64,000 bases of DNA. Source: Acidimicrobiia bacterium. Lineage in GTDB: Bacteria; Actinomycetota; Acidimicrobiia; Acidimicrobiales; Poriferisodalaceae. Below the pieces are notes generated by a model. The model was given only the letters and a program-made list of their open reading frames with translations. It was not told where the DNA came from and searched no databases. The stretch is taken from contig JAJEBN010000106.1 in the NCBI GenBank assembly GCA_022822525.1, positions 1-64,000 of the forward strand. Reading direction: 5' to 3'. The position numbers and the translations under genes were made by a program. Shown here piece by piece: positions 28,659-36,883 of this stretch; the first letter of the stretch is position 1; every line of letters starts with the position of its first letter.

Positions 28659-30124
28659 CGCTGCGAAGTCCTGCGCAGCCGCAGCTGACCGGCAGCCACC
28701 TCGGCGTCGTCGAAGGGCACGGCCCGGTCGCCGATGAGCTGCACTTGCTCGTGGCCCTTGCCGGCGATCACCACCACGTCGCCGGGGTCGGCGTGCTGTA
28801 CTGCGAGCGCGATGGCTCTCGCACGGTCGAGCTCGACGTGCATGCGTCCGTCGCCCGGCCGGCGGTGGGCGATGCCGGCGGCAATTGCCTCGATGATCCT
28901 TTCTGGATCTTCGTCTCGGGGATTGTCCGAGGTCAGCACCACCACATCTGCGTTCCGGTCGGCTGCGGCGCCCATCGGTGCGCGTTTGGCCCGATCCCGG
29001 TTCCCGCCGGCCCCGAAGACCGCCCAGAGCCGGCCATTGCGCTGTGAGAGTTCCCGGGCGCTGCTGAGTGCAGCAGCTACAGCGTCGGGCTTGTGGGCAA
29101 AATCGATCAGCACGCAGATGTCATCGTCCGACCCGCTGACCGGCCACAGCCGACCCCGAACCGGGCCGATGTCGGAGATTCCCGATGCCACGACGTCGTC
29201 GTCGAGTCCGAGCGCACTGGCCGCTGCGGCAGCAGCCGCAATGTTCGCTGCATTGAAGCGGCCCAGCAGCTCACAGCGAATCGATCGCCCGCGCCAGATG
29301 CCGCTGAGTCCGTGCTCGGTCACGGTGACCGACGAGACGTCATCTGGCTGCCATTCGACCACTGAGTCGGTTGTACCAGCAGCAAGCTCAGCAAGCGTGC
29401 GACCCCAGGCATCGGCCACGTTGATGACTGCGGTGCTCGTCCGCCCGTCGAAGAGCAGCGCCTTGGCCGCGAAGTAGTCCTCCATCGTGCGGTGGTAGTC
29501 GAGATGCTCGTGAGAGAGGTTGGTGAAGACGCTCGCTGCGAACTGGGCGCCGTCGACCCGCCCGAGATCCAGCGCGTGCGACGAGACCTCCACGACCACC
29601 ATGGCCGCGCCGGCGTTCGCCGCTGCATCGATGTGCCGGTACAGCACCGGCGCCTCAGGGGTGGTGCGCGCGCCGTCCAGAGTCCCGATCACCTCGCAGG
29701 ACACGCCGCATGCCTGTGCGATGGCCCTGATGGCGTGAGACACCGTGGTCTTGCCAGCCGTTCCCGTCACGCCGACGAGCGAGCAGCGGCGCCAGGGATG
29801 GTCCCAGATCTCTGCCGACGCTGGTCCCATGGCGCTGCGCACGTCGGGAACGATGATCTGCGGCACCGCGATCTGAAGCTCTCGCTCGGCGAGCACGGCA
29901 GCCGCACCGGCCGCGATGGCTTCGTCTGCGTAGCGATGACCGTCGTGATTCTGGCCGACCACGCAGCAGAACAGCGCTCCGGGTTCGACGAGCCTGCTGT
30001 CGTGGCTGATCCCGTGCACGACGGTGTTGTCGCCGGTTGCGGCCACGACGCGCCCGCCGATCTCCGCAGCCAGGCGCTGAACAGGCACCGGCGTCGCTGT
30101 GGACGGCATGCCGGCGTCAGGCAT
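28655..30124 (-). CDS. murE: UDP-MurNAc-tripeptide synthetase (meso-DAP type)
   Basis: A 489-residue Mur ligase that adds the third residue of the stem peptide. The ATP loop reads VTGTAGKTTVS (Ala in place of the usual Asn). EVSSHALDLGRVDGAQF and NLSHEHLDYHRTMEDYF follow. The substrate motif DNPRDED matches the DNPR form that recognises meso-diaminopimelate, so the wall is predicted to be A1-gamma type. ATG 30124 overlaps the ftsI stop by 8 bp (ATGCCTGA), which decides the start. The end overlaps mraY. Confidence 0.95.
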   Translation of the reverse strand: MPDAGMPSTATPVPVQRLAAEIGGRVVAATGDNTVVHGISHDSRLVEPGALFCCVVGQNHDGHRYADEAIAAGAAAVLAERELQIAVPQIIVPDVRSAMGPASAEIWDHPWRRCSLVGVTGTAGKTTVSHAIRAIAQACGVSCEVIGTLDGARTTPEAPVLYRHIDAAANAGAAMVVVEVSSHALDLGRVDGAQFAASVFTNLSHEHLDYHRTMEDYFAAKALLFDGRTSTAVINVADAWGRTLAELAAGTTDSVVEWQPDDVSSVTVTEHGLSGIWRGRSIRCELLGRFNAANIAAAAAAASALGLDDDVVASGISDIGPVRGRLWPVSGSDDDICVLIDFAHKPDAVAAALSSARELSQRNGRLWAVFGAGGNRDRAKRAPMGAAADRNADVVVLTSDNPRDEDPERIIEAIAAGIAHRRPGDGRMHVELDRARAIALAVQHADPGDVVVIAGKGHEQVQLIGDRAVPFDDAEVAAGQLRLRRTSQR

Positions 30125-32051
30125 CGGGCGACACCTGCAGCATGCGCAAGGCGTACTCGGCGACCTCGGCGAACACCGGGGCCGCCACGATGCCCGCCCG
30201 ATACTCGTGGGGTTCATCGAGAACCACCACTACAGTGAGCCGAGGACGGTCTGCCGGCAGGAAACCGGCGAATGAGCTCACATAGTCGGTATCGCTGTAG
30301 CCCCCGTCGGGGCTGGGCTTCTGTGCGGTCCCCGTCTTGCCGGCGACGCGATAGCCCGGTATGGCCGCCCGCTTGCCCGTTCCGTCGCGGACGACCGAAG
30401 ACAGCATCTCTCCCATGTGAGCAGCGGTCTGCGATGACAGCACCCGGCGGGCGGGTGCAGGCTCGGCAGGCCGCAGCGCGCCGTCGCTGCCGACGCTTCC
30501 CAGCACCAGCCGCGGTGTCACATACATCCCGTCGTTGGCGATCGTGTTGTACGCGGCAGCGAGCTGAATGGCAGTGACTGCGATGCCCTGACCGAAGGCG
30601 ATCGTGGCCAGGTCGGTGCCCTGCCAGGCGGTCGCCGGCCGCAGGATGCCGCGGCTCTCTCCGGGCAGCGCCGGCGATTCGTCAGGGCCGGTGAGCGAGC
30701 CGAAACCGAACGAGCGCAATGATCGCTGCAGCTCTCTCTCGCCGATGCGCTCGGCAATCTTGATCGTGCCGATGTTCGATGAGTGAACGAGGATCTCCGA
30801 TGTGGTCAGCTCGCGGTCGACCTGCGAGTAGGGCTCGATGAACCTCTTGTCGGCAAACGTGTACTCGGTCGGCGTGGAGTAGGTGTCGGCGGGAGAGGTC
30901 AATCCCTGCTCGAGCGCCGTGGCGACCGTGAAGCTCTTGGCCACTGAGCCCGGCTCGAAGGCATCGGTGTAAGCCGGGTTGTACGCCACGGGCCGGATCT
31001 CGCCAGTCTCGGAGTCACGACGCACTGCGGCGAGTGCCAGGACGTCACCCGTTTCGGTCGCGAGCACGACGACCATGCCGCCACGGGCACCGGTGGACGA
31101 GACCGCATCAGTGAGGGAGCGCTCTGCCACCCATTGCACTTGGGTATGCAGGGTCAGAACGACATCGTCGCCGTGGTTGACCGGCTCGAAGTGCTCGGTC
31201 CCGTTGGGCAAGGGCATGCCGCTCTGCGCGATGCGGGCGACCTCGCGGCCATCGGTCCCGTCCAGCAGTTCAGCGAACTGCATCTCGGCGCCGCCGAGAG
31301 GGTTCTGGTCGATGTCGACGGCTCCGAGCAGGCCCCGAGCGAAGTCGTCGCCGTTCGGCCGCAGCCGTGAGGACTCCCCCCGCACGCCGATCCCCCGAAG
31401 CTGCAGTTCCGCTACTGCAGCGCCCTGCGCCGGGCTCACCTGGCGCGCCACGTATACGAAATGCCGGTCGCTCCCGAGGCGTTCGGCGATCGCGTCCACA
31501 TCGATGTCCAGCACCGTGGCCAAGGCTCTCGCAGTCTCATACGGTTGGCGGACCTCGCGGGGATCAGCCCAGATCGTGGGCAGGTTGTCCGAGACCGCGA
31601 GCAGATTGAGATTGCGGTCGAGGATCGCGCCGCGCACCGAGGGGATCTGCCACTGCGCAGTGCCCTGGCGTGCTCCGAGATCGGCGTAAGTGTCCCGGTC
31701 CAGCCACTGCACCTGGACCAGCCGCCCCGCCAGCACGGCGAGAGCGACGGCAGTCGCAATGATCAGCAGGAGCGCCCGTCGCTGAGGCGGACCTGGACGC
31801 ACATTGCGGCGCCGATGCTCCCGAGGTGCGCGCGGCGGCCCGGATTCGTGCGCAGCGCCCCGACCTGAGTCCTCCTTGCGGCCACCGACGATCGAGGGAT
31901 GCCAGCGAGAAGCACCCGGTGCATCGGGAACCGAAGCCGTGCGGGCTCGCAAGGACGCGTTTCGAGTGCCCAAGCCGGGCGGCGCGCCCATCGAGGGGTG
32001 CCATGAACCCGGCTCGGGGCGGGGATCGGTCCGATCAAGGACGTCGGTCAT
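30117..32051 (-). CDS. ftsI: Septal peptidoglycan transpeptidase FtsI/PBP3
   Basis: A 644-residue class B penicillin-binding protein. A basic cytoplasmic tail of about 92 residues carries the short motif WHPS twice (17-20 and 50-53). One membrane helix follows (about 93-112, LLLIIATAVALAVLAG), then the pedestal domain. The transpeptidase domain has SVAK (SxxK, about 365), HSSN (SxN) and KTGTAQ. It crosslinks septal peptidoglycan with FtsW. ATG 32051 is preferred to 32066. The start overlaps the ftsL end by 17 bp. Confidence 0.94.
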   Translation of the reverse strand: MTDVLDRTDPRPEPGSWHPSMGAPPGLGTRNASLRARTASVPDAPGASRWHPSIVGGRKEDSGRGAAHESGPPRAPREHRRRNVRPGPPQRRALLLIIATAVALAVLAGRLVQVQWLDRDTYADLGARQGTAQWQIPSVRGAILDRNLNLLAVSDNLPTIWADPREVRQPYETARALATVLDIDVDAIAERLGSDRHFVYVARQVSPAQGAAVAELQLRGIGVRGESSRLRPNGDDFARGLLGAVDIDQNPLGGAEMQFAELLDGTDGREVARIAQSGMPLPNGTEHFEPVNHGDDVVLTLHTQVQWVAERSLTDAVSSTGARGGMVVVLATETGDVLALAAVRRDSETGEIRPVAYNPAYTDAFEPGSVAKSFTVATALEQGLTSPADTYSTPTEYTFADKRFIEPYSQVDRELTTSEILVHSSNIGTIKIAERIGERELQRSLRSFGFGSLTGPDESPALPGESRGILRPATAWQGTDLATIAFGQGIAVTAIQLAAAYNTIANDGMYVTPRLVLGSVGSDGALRPAEPAPARRVLSSQTAAHMGEMLSSVVRDGTGKRAAIPGYRVAGKTGTAQKPSPDGGYSDTDYVSSFAGFLPADRPRLTVVVVLDEPHEYRAGIVAAPVFAEVAEYALRMLQVSPDA

Positions 32052-32493
32052 GCGCTGTGGACGCATCGGTCAGCAGCGTCTTGATCGAGAGCCAGTTCCC
32101 GCCGTCGTGCGTGATCTCCTCCGATGTCTCGACAGCGGCAATATGGCGAGGCTCGATGCGCACATCGATGGGGTCGGTGGCATTGACCAGCCCGAGCGCT
32201 CCGACGCCCATCAGCTCGATCTCGGCCGGCCCATGAAGCGTCTGCAGCTCGTAGCGCAGGTCCAGCAAGCGCTCTCTCTCGACGGCAATCTCCGACTCCA
32301 GCTCGGACAGCCGGTACTGGCCTGCGGCCAGCCACGAATGGAACACCGCGAGACCGGCGAGCACGGCGATGGCAGCGGCGGCCCCGAGCGTCGTGATGCC
32401 CACCAGTCGCAGCCCCATGGCGCGGCGCGTCGGCGCCTGCACCGACAGCGTCGGTGCGTCGGCAGGGTCGAGGTACGCGGTGACGGCAGCCAT
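32035..32493 (-). CDS. ftsL: FtsL-like septum protein
   Basis: A 152-residue bitopic protein between rsmH and ftsI, the standard ftsL position. Residues 1-28 are cytoplasmic, about 31-53 form a membrane helix (GITTLGAAAAIAVLAGLAVF), and 58-85 form a heptad-rich coiled coil (YRLSELESEIAVERERLLDL). FtsL sequences diverge strongly, so the call rests on position and topology. The C-terminal 65 residues extend beyond the coiled coil. Confidence 0.78.
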   Translation of the reverse strand: MAAVTAYLDPADAPTLSVQAPTRRAMGLRLVGITTLGAAAAIAVLAGLAVFHSWLAAGQYRLSELESEIAVERERLLDLRYELQTLHGPAEIELMGVGALGLVNATDPIDVRIEPRHIAAVETSEEITHDGGNWLSIKTLLTDASTAHDRRP

Positions 32494-32526
32494 CGGATGC
32501 GACGGTCCCGGAGGCGGGCGGAGGGA

Positions 32527-33483
32527 TCAGCGACCTGTAGGAGCGAGTCGCTCCGCGGCGCGCATCAAGGCGCTGGCAGCGCGCGGATTCCGCTCGATCT
32601 CCGCAGCGCCCGGACGGGCGACCTTTCGGCGCAGCAACCGGACCGCCGGCGCCGCCCCGCAGATGCACGGCAACGTCGACGGGCACTCGCACACCCCGTC
32701 GGCTGCTTCTCTCATGATGACCTTCACGATGCTGTCTTCTCCTGAGTGATAGGTGAGCGTTGCTATGCGGCCGCCTGGACTCAGGCAGCCGAGCGCAGCT
32801 CGTATGGCTGGTTCGATGAGGTTGAGTTCGTCGTTGACTTCGATGCGGATCGCAGCGAAGGTGCGCATCGCGGGATGGCGCCGGCCGCGCCGCGCCGCTG
32901 CCGGCACCGCCGCGCGGACGGTGTCGGCGAGCTGCCGGGTGGTATGCAGCGGGCGCGCCCCCACGATCGCCGAAGCGATACGTGCGGCGAAGCGCTCCTG
33001 GGCGTTCCGCTTGAGGAGCCTGGCAAGCTGCTCGGGCTCATAGGTGTTCACGATGGTGGCTGCATCCAGCGGCGACTGCGGATCCATGCGCATGTCGAGC
33101 GGCCCGTCGTAGCGATGAGAGAACCCGCGCGCCGCGGAGTCCAGCTGATGGCTGCTGACGCCGAAATCGAACAGCACACCGACGACGGGACCCGCATCGC
33201 ACGCTGAGACGATCTCGCCGAAGCGGTCAAAGCGCTCGCAGCAGTAGATGACACGGCTGCCGAAGGGTGCAAGGCGCACCCGGGCTGCGGCGATGGCCTC
33301 GGGGTCGCGATCGATGCCGAGCAGCGTCCGATCCGGATTCTGCTCCAGCAGTGCTGCTGCGTGTCCGCCGCCTCCCAGCGTCGCGTCCACCACCAGCCCG
33401 TCGCCTGCGGGAGCGAAGACTTCCGCTATCTCCGACACCATGACTGGGACGTGAAACGACCTGGTGGCCGCAGCGGCACTCAT
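32527..33483 (-). CDS. rsmH: 16S rRNA (cytosine-1402-N4)-methyltransferase
   Basis: A 318-residue SAM-dependent methyltransferase (MraW). The SAM loop is DATLGGGGHAAALLE. LGIDRDPEAIAAAR, VLFDFGVSSHQLD, RGFSHRYDGPLDMRMD and the helical insertion AARRGRRHPAMRTFAAIRIEVNDEL match the family. It methylates C1402 in the ribosomal P-site region. The start overlaps mraZ by 4 bp. Confidence 0.95.
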   Translation of the reverse strand: MSAAAATRSFHVPVMVSEIAEVFAPAGDGLVVDATLGGGGHAAALLEQNPDRTLLGIDRDPEAIAAARVRLAPFGSRVIYCCERFDRFGEIVSACDAGPVVGVLFDFGVSSHQLDSAARGFSHRYDGPLDMRMDPQSPLDAATIVNTYEPEQLARLLKRNAQERFAARIASAIVGARPLHTTRQLADTVRAAVPAAARRGRRHPAMRTFAAIRIEVNDELNLIEPAIRAALGCLSPGGRIATLTYHSGEDSIVKVIMREAADGVCECPSTLPCICGAAPAVRLLRRKVARPGAAEIERNPRAASALMRAAERLAPTGR

Positions 33484-33953
33484 GATGTCTCCGCCGCAGC
33501 GGTGCGGTCTGGCGAGGGATCGGCTGCACTGCCGCTCTCTGGGGCTGCGAGGAGGGATTCACCCTGTGCGTTCATTTCCTGCCAACGACCCGAGTCCCAG
33601 ATCTCGACCTCATCGATCGCGCCGATCACCACGCAATCGCGTTGCAGGCCCCCGAAGCGACGCAGCTCCTCGGGGATGGCGATTCGCCCCTGCTTGTCAG
33701 GGAGGACTCGGGCCGCTCCCGCTCCGAACGAGCGCTTGGCGGCTCGCCCTGCCGGTCCGCCCGATGCCGATCTCTGGGACATCTGCCCCGCGATCTCGCC
33801 GAATCGGTCGGGCGTCATGAGCGCCAGGCAGCCCTCGCTGTGCTTGATGAGATAACCGGACGGCTCGAAGGCACTCCGGAATCCGGCAGGGAGCACAATG
33901 CGGCCCTTTGCATCGAGCGCATGCTCGTGCTGGCCGACAAACAGACTCTCCAA
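33480..33953 (-). CDS. mraZ: Transcriptional regulator MraZ
   Basis: A 157-residue AbrB-like DNA-binding protein with two SpoVT-like repeats: GQHEHALDAKGRIVLPAGFR, and VLPDKQGRIAIPEELRRF with the DxKGR/DKQGR signature. It represses the dcw operon from sites upstream of itself. TTG 33953 is chosen because GGAGG lies 8 nt upstream and the family N-terminus (short, then GEYEHxLDxKGR) begins there. The longer ATG start at 34001 would add 16 residues with no family match. Confidence 0.9.
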   Translation of the reverse strand: MESLFVGQHEHALDAKGRIVLPAGFRSAFEPSGYLIKHSEGCLALMTPDRFGEIAGQMSQRSASGGPAGRAAKRSFGAGAARVLPDKQGRIAIPEELRRFGGLQRDCVVIGAIDEVEIWDSGRWQEMNAQGESLLAAPESGSAADPSPDRTAAAETS

Positions 33954-34015
33954 CGCAGTCGCCTCCGCAGCGTTCGAACACAGCAATGGCGCGGTGGGCA
34001 AATGCCCCTCTCCGG

Positions 34016-34050
34016 ACCACTTCGCACCACTTTATGGGTTTATTACCCAC
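34016..34050 (-). promoter_or_regulatory. Putative MraZ operator upstream of the dcw cluster
   Basis: On the coding strand GTGGGT (34050-34045), GTGGT (34030-34026) and GTGGT (34020-34016) are spaced by multiples of 10 bp. The segment AAAGTGGTGCGAAGTGGT contains two adjacent copies. MraZ proteins bind direct repeats of GTGGG-like boxes with 10-bp spacing in front of mraZ, so this is a likely autoregulatory site. The surrounding TAATAAACCCATAAAG is unusually AT-rich for this genome and probably carries the promoter. Confidence 0.55.
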
Positions 34051-34131
34051 TATGTCCACCCTGATGTGCACGACGACCCAAGACGACGCCCAGGGGCCGG
34101 CGCAGCGAGCTCACCATGGGCGCCGGGATGC

Positions 34132-34785
34132 TCAGCCGTCAGGCGCTGTGATGAACTCCGTGACCAGTCGGGCGAGCTCCCACGGCATCAGGCACCCGGA
34201 CAGCTCGCGCCAGCCCGTCGCGCGGTCGTGAACCTGGGCCGCAGTGCGATCGTCCAACAAGGACGCCAGCGGCCCCAAGGAAAAATGCTCGTAGGTCACG
34301 CACTGGAACCGGCTGCCCTCGCGCGTGCGGCGCTGCGAGATGCCCACGAGCTTGCGGCCGTCGACGGTGACCTCTCCGGGTCCGCGAGATGCGAAGCACA
34401 CCAGGCCATCGCTGGGTCCTGCGTCATAGGCACCGCGCCAGGTGCTCGCTTCGGCTCCGAGGGAGGCGAATGCCGCGGCGAGACGGCGGCCGAGCCAGTC
34501 AAAGGCCTCGCCGATGTCTGTGCGCCACAGCGGGTCTCCGGTGGGGACAAAGACGTCGATCCACGTGCACACCGCCGGATCCAGCCACACCGCTCCCCCG
34601 CCGCTGCGCCGACGCACCACGTCTGCACGATTCCCCCCGAAAGGATCCGGGCCGGTCGATCCGAGGATCACCGCCGCCGCAGTCGGCCGGAGCCACGAGA
34701 CGCGGCGGCGGCGGTCGAGCGGCATCGGGCGGTCAGCCAGCAGCCCCGCTGCGCCCCGCCATTGCTCGCGTACCCACAATGCCAC
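34132..34785 (-). CDS. Lipoate--protein ligase A-like protein
   Basis: A 217-residue member of the biotin/lipoate A/B ligase family. The lipoyl-AMP binding motif VRRRSGGGAVWLDP and the segment VDGRKLVGISQRR with the catalytic Lys are present. It may attach lipoate or octanoate to dehydrogenase E2 domains. It is short compared with LplA of E. coli (about 337 aa), as in many actinobacterial homologues lacking the accessory domain. It is transcribed away from the mraZ promoter region, with no close partner. Confidence 0.8.
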   Translation of the reverse strand: MALWVREQWRGAAGLLADRPMPLDRRRRVSWLRPTAAAVILGSTGPDPFGGNRADVVRRRSGGGAVWLDPAVCTWIDVFVPTGDPLWRTDIGEAFDWLGRRLAAAFASLGAEASTWRGAYDAGPSDGLVCFASRGPGEVTVDGRKLVGISQRRTREGSRFQCVTYEHFSLGPLASLLDDRTAAQVHDRATGWRELSGCLMPWELARLVTEFITAPDG

Positions 34786-34847
34786 CAGGCCACCTTGTCA
34801 GACCGCACCGGTCGCCTGTCAACAGCGACGCTGATCAGGATCCGGTT

Positions 34848-35483
34848 TCAGACGAGCTGGGGGCGCAGTCGAGGCAGGTAGTCGGCCCACTCCATCGGAG
34901 CGTCAGGCCGCATGGCGGCCACAATCGCCAAGGGCTCTGGCGCGTATGGCGTGCGATGCAGCCGATAGCGGCCCTCCGAGAGCAGCGAATCGCCCTTGCC
35001 GACATTGCACGTCCGGCAGCAGGCCACGACGTTCTCCCACGTGTGCTCACCGCCGCGGCTGCGGGGATGGACGTGGTCGATGCACTCGGCTCGATTCCCG
35101 CAGTACTGGCAGCGATGAGCGTCCCGCGCAAAGACGGCTCGCCGGTGCAATGGTGCCCGGCGCCGGTATGGGGCCCGAGCGTGATAGGTCAGCCGGACCA
35201 CAGAGGGCACCGACATCGACATCCGTGACGAGCGGATGGCGCCGGCGCGGGTGTGAACCACATCGGCCTTGCCGGCCAACACCAGCAGCAGTGCACGCCG
35301 GACGGTCGTGATCGACAGCGGCTGGTATGTGACGTTGAGCACCAAGGTCCGCTCAGTCAGGATTGACCGGGTCCGGTTTGCCGAGCCGTCGACGCAGGCA
35401 CGGCGCCCGTTGGGGCTCAGGTGCCCGTTGGTCGAGGCGTCGATCGGCCGCGGAGCGTAGGCGACGGCACCGCGAGCAGTCAT
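34848..35483 (-). CDS. HNH endonuclease family protein
   Basis: A 211-residue protein with a C-terminal HNH domain of the McrA type. Zinc ligands are in CQYCGNRAE and CCRTCN, with the catalytic IDHVHPRSRGGEHTWENVVAC between them. The N-terminal half includes LVLNVTYQPLSITTVRRALLLVLAGKA, a stretch widely conserved in standalone actinobacterial HNH proteins of unknown substrate. A short Arg-rich protein lies 7 bp upstream on the same strand. Confidence 0.87.
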   Translation of the reverse strand: MTARGAVAYAPRPIDASTNGHLSPNGRRACVDGSANRTRSILTERTLVLNVTYQPLSITTVRRALLLVLAGKADVVHTRAGAIRSSRMSMSVPSVVRLTYHARAPYRRRAPLHRRAVFARDAHRCQYCGNRAECIDHVHPRSRGGEHTWENVVACCRTCNVGKGDSLLSEGRYRLHRTPYAPEPLAIVAAMRPDAPMEWADYLPRLRPQLV

Positions 35484-35490
35484 GCCGCCC

Positions 35491-35781
35491 TCACGTCGCA
35501 GCCACCCCGGGCCAGCGTCGACACCATTCCAACCATTGGATCAGATCGTCGGGCGCTGCGGGCGAGTTGGGGTCGCCTCCCAGAGCAGTCACGTGTCGGA
35601 ATTGCAGGTACTCGCGGCGCGGCACCGGCAGGAAGGGTGCTCGCAGCCACCAGCGTCGAGGCACCAGGCGCCTCGCGGCGCCCAGCGCTGCACCCCACAG
35701 ATGCGGGCGCGCCGCAACGGCCCGCAGCGCACGGCCCGATCCGGCGAACCGGGAGGCGGGGCGTCGGCGGACTCGGCGCAT
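35491..35781 (-). CDS. Small basic hypothetical protein
   Basis: A 96-residue Arg- and Trp-rich protein that I do not recognise by family. It contains RRLVPRRWWLRAPFLPVP, YLQFRHVTALGGDP and DLIQWLEWCRRW. The pattern of aromatic residues and its position 7 bp before the HNH gene support a real coding sequence. It is divergent from the moxR gene. Confidence 0.5.
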   Translation of the reverse strand: MRRVRRRPASRFAGSGRALRAVAARPHLWGAALGAARRLVPRRWWLRAPFLPVPRREYLQFRHVTALGGDPNSPAAPDDLIQWLEWCRRWPGVAAT

Positions 35782-35866
35782 CGGGCCACTCTAAAGCCCG
35801 CCGTGATCGGGGGCGGTGACTCGCAGGAGACCATGAGTAGCCTCAGTCCCGCCGGAACCACGAGAG

Positions 35867-36856
35867 TTGAATGCAGTGCGCAACCACACGCCTCAACAAG
35901 TGCAGGCAGCCGCTACTGAGGCGTTCCGGCAGACATTCGAGCGGATTACCGAGAATGTGGAGCGCATCATCCGTGGCAAGCCCGACGCGATCGGGCTGGC
36001 GCTGCTGTGCCTCATGTGCGACGGGCACTTGCTGATCGAGGACGTTCCCGGGGTCGGCAAGACAAGCTTGGCCAAGTCGCTGGCGGCCTCGATCGAGGTG
36101 CCGTTCGGACGCATCCAATTCACGCCCGATGTCCTGCCTTCCGACGTGATCGGTGTGAATGTCTGGGACGAGCGCGAGCGAGCCTTCGAGTTCCGGCCAG
36201 GAGCCCTGTTCTCGAACATCGTCCTCGTCGACGAGATCAACCGAGCATCACCCAAGACACAAGCCGCCCTGCTCGAAGCAATGCAGGAACGGCAGGTCAC
36301 CACCGATCGCACCACGCTCCCCCTCAGTCAGCCGTTCATGGTGATCGCCACACAGAATCCGATCGAACACGAGGGCACCTACCCGCTGCCCGAATCGCAG
36401 CTCGACCGCTTCCTGATGCGCATCAGCATCGGGTACCCCGACGCCGACTCGGCGGTGGAGGTCCTCGACCTGCATGACGGCACCACCGAGATCAATGTCG
36501 GACCCGTCGCGTCCGCCGACGAGATCAAGGCGATGACCCGCACAGTGACCGAGGTGCACGTCGCTCCGGTGCTGCGCCGCTACATCGTGGCGGTGGCCGA
36601 TGCATCCAGACGGCGAGGCACGATCACCCTCGGCATCAGCCCGCGCGCCACGCTGGACCTCCAGCGGGTAGCGCAAGCCCGCGCACTCGCCGCCGGCAGG
36701 AACTACGTCGTGCCTGATGATGTGAAGGCAGTCGCCGAACCGGTGCTCGGTCACCGCATCCGGTTGAGCCCCGACGCACAGCTCCAAGGCCTGACACCCC
36801 AGACTGCGCTGCGCGAGGTCTTCGAGGCGGTCGCCGTCCCGACCAACGCCGGCTGA
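35867..36856 (+). CDS. MoxR-family AAA+ ATPase
   Basis: A 329-residue AAA+ chaperone-like ATPase. Walker A is EDVPGVGKTSLAKSLA, Walker B is NIVLVDEINRASPKTQ, sensor 1 is IATQNPIEHEGTYPLPESQL, and the lid domain has LGISPRATLDLQRVAQ. MoxR proteins mature or assemble partner complexes, often VWA or DUF58 proteins. A DUF58 gene and a transglutaminase gene follow in the same operon. The start could be TTG 35867 or GTG 35876. Confidence 0.93.
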   Translation: MNAVRNHTPQQVQAAATEAFRQTFERITENVERIIRGKPDAIGLALLCLMCDGHLLIEDVPGVGKTSLAKSLAASIEVPFGRIQFTPDVLPSDVIGVNVWDERERAFEFRPGALFSNIVLVDEINRASPKTQAALLEAMQERQVTTDRTTLPLSQPFMVIATQNPIEHEGTYPLPESQLDRFLMRISIGYPDADSAVEVLDLHDGTTEINVGPVASADEIKAMTRTVTEVHVAPVLRRYIVAVADASRRRGTITLGISPRATLDLQRVAQARALAAGRNYVVPDDVKAVAEPVLGHRIRLSPDAQLQGLTPQTALREVFEAVAVPTNAG

Positions 36857-36883
36857 GATCGCCGCCATGAACTTCCGGCTCGC

